From assembly GCA_905194705.1 (NCBI GenBank), contig CAJJTI010000052.1, positions 1 to 11,629 on the forward strand: a stretch of 11,629 bases of DNA, read 5' to 3'. The stretch's first letter is position 1. The number at the start of each line of letters is the position of its first letter. This DNA is from an uncultured Solobacterium sp. (lineage in GTDB: Bacteria; Bacillota_I; Bacilli_A; Erysipelotrichales; Erysipelotrichaceae). Shown piece by piece: positions 1 to 5,266 of this stretch. The translations under genes and the position numbers were made by a program. The notes beneath the pieces are model-generated. The model searched no databases and was not told where the DNA came from. It saw only the letters and a list, made by a program, of their open reading frames with translations.

Positions 1-215
1 TGTTTAATATACATACCAAACTGTACAAGAATTGGTTTGTCTAAACCGTACTTTGCTCTAAGCATTGCAATTAGTTCAGGATTAGGGTTATCCTTTCCCG
101 CTAGAAGTCTTGTAGGATCTCCTGGCGCAAGTCGTACAATAACGAAATTGAATAATATAGAGAATAAAACAACTAAGGCCCCTGTTCCGAGTCGTTTTAC
201 AATATAACGTTTCAT
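1..215 (-). CDS. Peptide/nickel-type ABC transporter permease, N-terminal part (runs off left edge)
   Basis: Only the first 71 codons are present; the rest lies beyond base 1. The reading starts MKRYIVKRLGTGALVVLFSI, giving a short basic N-terminus and then one hydrophobic membrane helix (about residues 10-28). Next come the RLAPGDPTRLLAG segment and a later KYGLDKPILVQF segment. The order Y-x(3)-RL, helix, PGDP, GLD-x-P-x(3)-Q is the hallmark of the N-terminus of DppB/OppB-family permeases, the inner-membrane subunits that import di- and oligopeptides (or nickel) with a partner permease, two ATPases and a lipoprotein. The start at 215 is supported by AAGGGGG at 223-229, seven bases upstream. 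It is transcribed away from the amidohydrolase/peptidase operon, which fits a peptide-use locus. The exact substrate cannot be told from this fragment. Confidence 0.88.
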   Translation of the reverse strand, partial: MKRYIVKRLGTGALVVLFSILFNFVIVRLAPGDPTRLLAGKDNPNPELIAMLRAKYGLDKPILVQFGMYIK

Positions 216-242
216 CGCGCTTCCCCCTTCGTAATGTTGTAT

Positions 243-251
243 ATGATACCA
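243..251 (-). promoter_or_regulatory. Extended -10 promoter for the ABC permease gene
   Basis: On the minus strand the sequence reads TGGTATCAT, an extended -10 element (TGn plus TATCAT). It would start transcription near base 236, about 20 bases before the permease start codon. No good -35 box is seen 17 bases further upstream, which is tolerable for an extended -10 promoter. Assigned by eye only. Confidence 0.45.
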
Positions 252-266
252 CATTTTTTCACAATA

Positions 267-294
267 TTTACATGTTTTTCTTATTTTGTATAAT
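267..294 (+). promoter_or_regulatory. Candidate promoter P1 of the amidohydrolase-peptidase operon
   Basis: TTTACA at 267-272 and TATAAT at 289-294 are separated by 16 bases, a good sigma-A-type match on the plus strand. Transcription would start near 301 and leave a leader of roughly 95 bases before the amidohydrolase start. TTTACA(T) recurs at 297 and 329 in the same direction, so the intergenic region may also bind a regulator. Confidence 0.4.
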
Positions 295-339
295 AATTTA
301 CATTTATTTATGAAAATCTACATATTTGTTTACATTTTA

Positions 340-367
340 TTCAAAAATAAATGAAAACAGGTATAAT
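340..367 (+). promoter_or_regulatory. Candidate promoter P2 of the amidohydrolase-peptidase operon
   Basis: A perfect TATAAT lies at 362-367. The best -35 is weak (TTCAAA at 340-345, spacer 16). Transcription would begin near 374, just ahead of the GGAGG ribosome site at 384-388. This makes the ATG at 382 unsuitable as a start and supports the ATG at 397. Confidence 0.45.
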
Positions 368-396
368 GGCTTTATATGTAAATGGAGGAAAATAAA

Positions 397-1548
397 ATGA
401 TTATTCGTGGTGGTCGTATTCACGATGGTAATGGTCGTATTTATGAAAGCGACATTCTAGTGAAAGATGGTCAAATTATTAAAATTGCAAAAGATATTAA
501 AGATGGAGAAGAAACAGTAGTAGATGCTACTAATAAAGAAATATTTCCAGGGTTTATTCAAACTTTATCCTTCTGGGGAATTAACGGTTCTGCAAGTGAA
601 ATTCGTCCCTCCTCTCAAGATAATGATGAATTAAGTAACCCAATTACACCTGAACTTGATGTTCGCTATGCCTTCAATGGTCACGCTGCAACTACTCAAC
701 AGCTTGGTGCTTTTGGACTAACAACAATTGGTGTTACACCAACAGATAACAATTTATTTGGTGGCGCAATGGCTGTATTTGAGGTCGATGGAAACAATGC
801 TTTCAAGATGTGTTTGAAATCATATGCCGGCATGAAGGCAAGTGTTTCAGAAAAAGTGAAAAATTCTTACAAAGCAAAAGCAGCTCCACAGACAAAGATG
901 TGGATTTTCCAAAAACTTGAAGAAGAACTTCGTAAAGCCAGCGAGTATAAGATAGAAGATGGTAAAGAAAGAGATATGAAACTTGAAGCTGTTCAAAAAG
1001 TTGTAACCGGTGAATTGCCTCTCTTTATCTCTTGCGACAATGAACAGGACATTGCACATGTTAAAGAAATTGTAGAACCATATAAAGATTTAAAACTTGT
1101 ATTATGCGATGGCTTTGGTATTAAGGAAGATGATACATGGATAAATGATGGTAAGACATCTCTTGTTGTTCGCTCTGCTTCTGCAACTATGGATTCTACT
1201 GCAATGACACTCGACTTAAAAGCTGTTGCTAAATTAAGTGAAGAAGGAATGCCTGTAGCTTTATCTGGTGTAGACAGTGGTTTCCAAATTAGAGAAGATG
1301 TGTTGTGGTTAGGAATTGCCATGATGAAAGTAATGCATGATGAAACAAAGGTATTACCAATGATGACTTCTACTCCAGCTAAATTATTAGGCGTATTTGA
1401 CAAGACTGGTTCTATTGAAGAAGGAAAACGTGCAGATCTAGTTATCTGGAGTGACAATCCATTAGAAACATACAGCGCTTCAATTGAAGCTACATATATG
1501 AATGGCAAAGTTATTTATAAGAAGGGAGATGTAATGAGATGTATCTAA
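397..1548 (+). CDS. Amidohydrolase-like protein with lost metal site (probable pseudoenzyme)
   Basis: 383 residues if started at the ATG at 397, which has GGAGG eight bases upstream. An in-frame ATG at 382 precedes that site and has no ribosome site of its own. The fold belongs to the amidohydrolase superfamily (imidazolonepropionase/COG1228-like): an N-terminal beta segment (IRGGRIHDGNG), the PGF strand at 51-53, a TIM-barrel region, and a C-terminal STPAKLLG...GSIEEGKRADLVIW cap typical of the family. It is clearly paralogous to the next gene, sharing for example ELSNPITPELD and the NLFGGAMAV region. The metal ligands are gone, however: the HxH position reads L57-S58-F59, and the later histidines align with Ser212 and Asp238. 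I infer that it cannot bind the usual metals and may be a structural or regulatory partner of its neighbour. A non-metal activity is possible but nothing seen supports it. It is first in the operon and overlaps the next gene by 10 bases. Confidence 0.85.
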   Translation: MIIRGGRIHDGNGRIYESDILVKDGQIIKIAKDIKDGEETVVDATNKEIFPGFIQTLSFWGINGSASEIRPSSQDNDELSNPITPELDVRYAFNGHAATTQQLGAFGLTTIGVTPTDNNLFGGAMAVFEVDGNNAFKMCLKSYAGMKASVSEKVKNSYKAKAAPQTKMWIFQKLEEELRKASEYKIEDGKERDMKLEAVQKVVTGELPLFISCDNEQDIAHVKEIVEPYKDLKLVLCDGFGIKEDDTWINDGKTSLVVRSASATMDSTAMTLDLKAVAKLSEEGMPVALSGVDSGFQIREDVLWLGIAMMKVMHDETKVLPMMTSTPAKLLGVFDKTGSIEEGKRADLVIWSDNPLETYSASIEATYMNGKVIYKKGDVMRCI

Positions 1549-2690
1549 TTAAAAATGGCACAGTTTATACAATGGGAAAAGATGGTGTAGTTCATACAGA
1601 TCTTCTTCTTAATGATAATGGCAAAATCGAAACTTTAGGTAATGACTTAGGTGAAGTTAACGCTACTATAATTGACGCAACAGATAAAGCGGTTATTCCA
1701 GGATTTGTTGATGCACACAGTCACATTGGTGGTGTTAGAGAAGATGGCGAAGATTTAAATGAATTAACTAACCCTGCCACTCCTGAAATGGATGCCTATT
1801 ATGGTATTGATCCAAAAGACAAGCAATTCAAGATTGCTATTCAAAATGGTATTACCACTTCCTGCTTGACTCCAGGCAGTGGTAACGTTATCGGTGGATG
1901 GGCTATTGTTCTAAAATCTAATGAAGGTAGAATACAAGAGCGTTTATTAAAACATCCTGCAGCTTTAAAAGCAGCTATGGGTATTAATCCAAAAGGAGTT
2001 TATTCCAAAAAAGATGCTTTACCAATGACACGTATGGGTATTGCCTTTATCCTAAGAGATTACTTAAGAAAAGTAAAAGAATATATGGCCAAGAAAGAAG
2101 CAGCAAATGGTGATCCATCAAAATTACCACCATTTGATCTAGGTCTTGAACATGGTATTCCAGTTTTGAAGAAAGAAATTCCTTTAAAAGTTCATACATA
2201 TATGCATGATATGGTTACAGTTGTAGAAATAGCTAAAGAATTCGATATTCTTGTAACTATTGACCATGCTCAGGGTGCAAGTGACTACTATGATGTATTA
2301 AGCGATTCACATGTTCATGGTGTAATCTTTGGTCCTATCTGTTCTGGCTTATTTGCTGGTGAAGGTGGAAAGATTGACTTTGAATGTCTAAAAGGACTTG
2401 ATGATAGAAATGTAAATGTATGTGTAATGACTGATGGCCCTGTAACACCTAATAACTTACTTGTATATCAAGCTGGTGAAGCAGTAAGAAGAGGTATGGA
2501 TCCTGTTAAAGCATTAGGTTTACTTACTTCTAATCCTGCAAAAATTATTCTTTGTGAAGACCGTGTAGGTTCAATTGAAAAAGGAAAAGATGCTGATATC
2601 CAGATTTACAGTGCCCTTCCTACAAAATATGTAGATGCAAATCTTGAAACAGTACTAATTAACGGAAAGGTAGAATACAAGCATGACTAA
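1539..2690 (+). CDS. Amidohydrolase (imidazolonepropionase-like), intact metal site
   Basis: 383 residues; ATG at 1539 with AAGGGAG at 1522-1528, inside the end of the previous gene. It is a cytosolic metal-dependent hydrolase of the amidohydrolase superfamily. The sequence shows PGFVDAHSHIG (His60, His62 metal pair), KVHTYMHD (His219), TIDHAQG (His243) and VMTDGP (Asp299), followed by the family's C-terminal SNPAKIIL...GSIEKGKDADIQIY strand pair. This is the full HxH/H/H/D set expected for an active enzyme. Relatives hydrolyse cyclic amides or dipeptides (imidazolonepropionase, Xaa-Pro and related dipeptidases). The substrate cannot be read from sequence, but the flanking peptidase and peptide permease point to a peptide-derived or cyclic amide substrate. 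It probably pairs with the metal-less paralogue upstream, given co-translation. It overlaps the next gene by 8 bases, indicating tight translational coupling. Confidence 0.88.
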   Translation: MYLIKNGTVYTMGKDGVVHTDLLLNDNGKIETLGNDLGEVNATIIDATDKAVIPGFVDAHSHIGGVREDGEDLNELTNPATPEMDAYYGIDPKDKQFKIAIQNGITTSCLTPGSGNVIGGWAIVLKSNEGRIQERLLKHPAALKAAMGINPKGVYSKKDALPMTRMGIAFILRDYLRKVKEYMAKKEAANGDPSKLPPFDLGLEHGIPVLKKEIPLKVHTYMHDMVTVVEIAKEFDILVTIDHAQGASDYYDVLSDSHVHGVIFGPICSGLFAGEGGKIDFECLKGLDDRNVNVCVMTDGPVTPNNLLVYQAGEAVRRGMDPVKALGLLTSNPAKIILCEDRVGSIEKGKDADIQIYSALPTKYVDANLETVLINGKVEYKHD

Positions 2691-4659
2691 ATATAAATAT
2701 CCTGTATGTAGAAAAAGTGATTTAGTTGAAGATCATTTTGGTTATAAACTACCATGTCCTTATACATGGCTAAGAAACACAAATGATCCTGAAGTACTGG
2801 ATTTTACAAGAAGAGAAAATGAATTTACGGATGCGTGGTTCAATCAGAACGAAGTTAGTCAAAAAATTACTGATTTAAAAAATGAACACTTTGATTCTTT
2901 ACCTAACAGTATTAGCCCTTGGAAAGATGGTTATATCGCTACTGAAGAAAAAGAAGGTAACTACTCTATCGTTTCTTTAGATGCAAGTTTCAATAAAACA
3001 GAAACATTATTCAAACGTTATGACCTTCCAAAGTACACACCGTTTTCTGCAAGTGCCTGCCCAGTTGATGAAAACTTGTTAGGTATCATGGCCCAGGTCG
3101 ATGCTGCACCTCGCCCAGACTATTTAGCATATGATGTTAAAACCGGTAAAATCTTAGCAACATTACCATTAACATTCAGTGGTACATGGTCTAAAACAAA
3201 AAGATATTTATATGCAGCCTGCACTGAAGTAAAGGAAAATGATTCTATCACAAGTATTCTTCGCTATAACGCTGATACAGACAGTATAGAAACTATTTTC
3301 ACTTATCCTAAATACTCAATATTTGGTCACGTTACTGCAGCAAGTGATAATAAAACTCTGATTTTTACTTTCTGTAAAGATTATTCAAATGATTATTACT
3401 ATTCCTACAACGAAGAAACTGGTGCAATCACCCCAATCAATGCGGATAATGCCTTAGAAATATCTTATCTAGATACAATAGCTGATAAACATTACTTCAT
3501 CACGCATGTCGATACAGTTCATGGAATCTTGTTAAGTGTAGAAGATGGTAAAGATTTTACCAGTGCAAAGCAAGTAAAAGAAGAAACAGACTACTTCTTA
3601 GAAAGTGGTTTCTCATATAATGACAAGCTATATGTATTAGAAACAAAAGATGCATGCTCATACTTATATTGTGTAGATGATGATCAATTTATCGACTTGC
3701 CTGATGCGGTTGCTAACTTATCTTTAAGTGGCGAAGGTAAAGACTTCAAGATATTTTCAATTGATTCCTTCACAAATAGACCGCAATTATTAAAATTTGA
3801 TGGAAATTCACTATCTCCTTTAACAAAAGGACAAGAAGTAAATCCAAATCTAGTTGTTGATTTAAAATGGGCAACAAGTACTGATGGCACTGATATTCCT
3901 TATTATTTTGTTCATCTGAAAGATGCAAAATGTGATGGTACAAATCCAACAATGATGTATGGATATGGTGGATATAACAGTGCTATGCCTCCTCAATCAG
4001 TAGAAAGAGTATCCCAGACTAATATCCGTCACTGGGTAGAAAATGGTGGCATCTATGTTCATACACTGTTAAGAGGTGGTAGTGAATACGGTCCTAAGTG
4101 GCATGAAGGCGGCATGCTTATGAACAAGAAAAACTGCTATGCTGACTTTATTGCCATCGCCGAAAAAGTCATCAAAGAAAACTGGACCAGTCCAGAACAT
4201 CTTGTTATTACAGGCTGTTCTAATGGTGGCTTGTTAATGAGTACACTGGTTACTATGCGTCCTGATTTATGGGGATGTGTCATTGATTCTGTACCACATA
4301 CAGATATGATTCACTTTGTTGAAGATGACCGTGGCGCAATGTATATCACAGAATATGGTGATCCTAGAGCTAGCAAAGAATGGTTTGAATATTTCTTAAG
4401 TTATTCTCCAGTACATAATGTCAAAAAAACAAATTATCCACCTGTATATATCCAGACTGGTGAATGTGACAACAACGTTCCTCCATACCACGGAAAGAGC
4501 TTTGCGGCCACAATGCAGGAAAATAACACAAGTGATAACCCAATCTTGTTAAGAGTATTAAAACTTGGTTCTCATGATAGAGGTCAGGGAGAAGTATTCT
4601 GGAAGACTATTGCTGAAATGCATGTCTTTATTGATAAAGCATTAAAAATTGATTTCTAA
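2683..4659 (+). CDS. S9A (prolyl oligopeptidase family) serine peptidase
   Basis: 658 residues, close to the usual 650-710 of the family, with no signal peptide, so cytosolic. The N-terminus (DHFGYKLPCPYTWLRNTNDPEV) is the classic S9A opening. A beta-propeller region follows (about 70-390), then the alpha/beta-hydrolase domain with YGYGGYN and RGGSEYGPKWHEGG. The catalytic triad is visible: Ser513 in GCSNGGLL, Asp596 in GECDNNVPP and His631 in LGSHDRG. By comparison with porcine prolyl oligopeptidase recalled from memory, the proline-stacking Trp (W595) aligns with Tyr554 and the substrate-binding Arg (R643) with Asn598. Specificity may therefore differ from plain post-proline cleavage. The family acts on short peptides because the propeller gates the active site. 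Translation is coupled to the upstream amidohydrolase by an 8-base overlap; only a weak AAAGG is seen at 2666-2670. Confidence 0.93.
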   Translation: MTKYKYPVCRKSDLVEDHFGYKLPCPYTWLRNTNDPEVLDFTRRENEFTDAWFNQNEVSQKITDLKNEHFDSLPNSISPWKDGYIATEEKEGNYSIVSLDASFNKTETLFKRYDLPKYTPFSASACPVDENLLGIMAQVDAAPRPDYLAYDVKTGKILATLPLTFSGTWSKTKRYLYAACTEVKENDSITSILRYNADTDSIETIFTYPKYSIFGHVTAASDNKTLIFTFCKDYSNDYYYSYNEETGAITPINADNALEISYLDTIADKHYFITHVDTVHGILLSVEDGKDFTSAKQVKEETDYFLESGFSYNDKLYVLETKDACSYLYCVDDDQFIDLPDAVANLSLSGEGKDFKIFSIDSFTNRPQLLKFDGNSLSPLTKGQEVNPNLVVDLKWATSTDGTDIPYYFVHLKDAKCDGTNPTMMYGYGGYNSAMPPQSVERVSQTNIRHWVENGGIYVHTLLRGGSEYGPKWHEGGMLMNKKNCYADFIAIAEKVIKENWTSPEHLVITGCSNGGLLMSTLVTMRPDLWGCVIDSVPHTDMIHFVEDDRGAMYITEYGDPRASKEWFEYFLSYSPVHNVKKTNYPPVYIQTGECDNNVPPYHGKSFAATMQENNTSDNPILLRVLKLGSHDRGQGEVFWKTIAEMHVFIDKALKIDF

Positions 4660-4666
4660 TATAACT

Positions 4667-4685
4667 AGAGGGCGTAAAGCCCTCT
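4667..4685 (+). terminator. Hairpin between the S9 peptidase and GNAT genes (weak terminator or processing site)
   Basis: AGAGGGC (4667-4673), loop GTAAA, GCCCTCT (4679-4685) form a perfect 7-bp stem right after the peptidase stop. The following tract TTACATTTT is only a partial U-run, so it may reduce rather than stop transcription into the acetyltransferase gene, whose AAGGAAG ribosome site follows within ten bases. Confidence 0.55.
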
Positions 4686-4705
4686 TACATTTTAAGGAAG
4701 ACTAT

Positions 4706-5266
4706 ATGATTATTCGTTATGCAAAAGAAGAAGACGCAAAAGAATTATTAGATATATATGCTTATTATGTAACTAATACTGCAATCACCTTTGAATATGA
4801 TGTGCCAACACTGCTGGAATTCAAAAATAGAATTAAGCATACTTTAGAAAATTATCCCTGGATTGTTGTTCAAGATAATAATGAAATAGTTGGATATGCT
4901 TATACAAGTCCACTAAAAGAAAGAGCTGCTTATCAATATTCTGTTGAAACAAGTATTTATGTAAAACACGGCCTTTTAAAAAGTGGTATAGGTAAAGCTT
5001 TATACAATAAACTTGAAGAGATCTCTTTAAACCAGAATATCCAAAACATGTATGCCTGCATTGCCTATAATGACATAGATGATGAATATCTAACCAAAAA
5101 CAGCGTCCAATTCCATAAGCATCTTGGTTATCGCTTAATTGGTGCATTTAAAAAATGCGGCTATAAATTCAATCGTTACTATGACATGGTTTGGATGGAA
5201 AAAGAAATAGCACCCCACAAAGTAGATGCTACTCCTTTTATTCCTTTTTCTAAATTAGTATTCTAA
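4706..5266 (+). CDS. GNAT-family N-acetyltransferase, phosphinothricin acetyltransferase-like
   Basis: 186 residues from the ATG at 4706, which has AAGGAAG at 4694-4700. An upstream in-frame ATG at 4649 lies inside the peptidase gene and before the hairpin, so I reject it. The order of parts is a GNAT fold: IIRYAKEEDAKELLDIY (strand 1/helix 1), the TFEYDVPTLLEF segment seen in the Pat/Bar group, GYAYTSPLKERAAYQYSVETSIYV (strands 3-4, with Glu81 at the position of the Pat catalytic Glu), and the acetyl-CoA pyrophosphate loop LLKSGIGKAL (91-99). HKHLGYRLIGAFKKCGYKFNRYYDMVWM closes the fold. Pat-like enzymes acetylate amino groups of amino-acid analogues such as phosphinothricin or methionine sulfoximine; the natural substrate here is unknown. 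A roughly 20-residue tail after the fold is unassigned. The last 12 bases overlap the end of the convergent phosphoglycerol transferase gene. Confidence 0.87.
   Translation: MIIRYAKEEDAKELLDIYAYYVTNTAITFEYDVPTLLEFKNRIKHTLENYPWIVVQDNNEIVGYAYTSPLKERAAYQYSVETSIYVKHGLLKSGIGKALYNKLEEISLNQNIQNMYACIAYNDIDDEYLTKNSVQFHKHLGYRLIGAFKKCGYKFNRYYDMVWMEKEIAPHKVDATPFIPFSKLVF

Noticed and set aside
382..396. Upstream in-frame ATG for the first amidohydrolase
   Set aside because: It has no ribosome site of its own and itself contains the GGAGG that serves the ATG at 397. It also lies only about eight bases from the predicted transcription start.
993..1508. Long antisense reading frame opposite the first amidohydrolase
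   Set aside because: The sense strand encodes a recognisable family protein. The antisense product has no recognisable motif and no ribosome site, so it is a shadow frame; the same applies to antisense frames at 847-1059, 3684-3952 and 4833-5147.
4649..4705. Upstream start for the acetyltransferase
   Set aside because: It lies inside the peptidase gene and the frame would run through the hairpin. The ATG at 4706 has a well-placed AAGGAAG and begins exactly at the GNAT fold.
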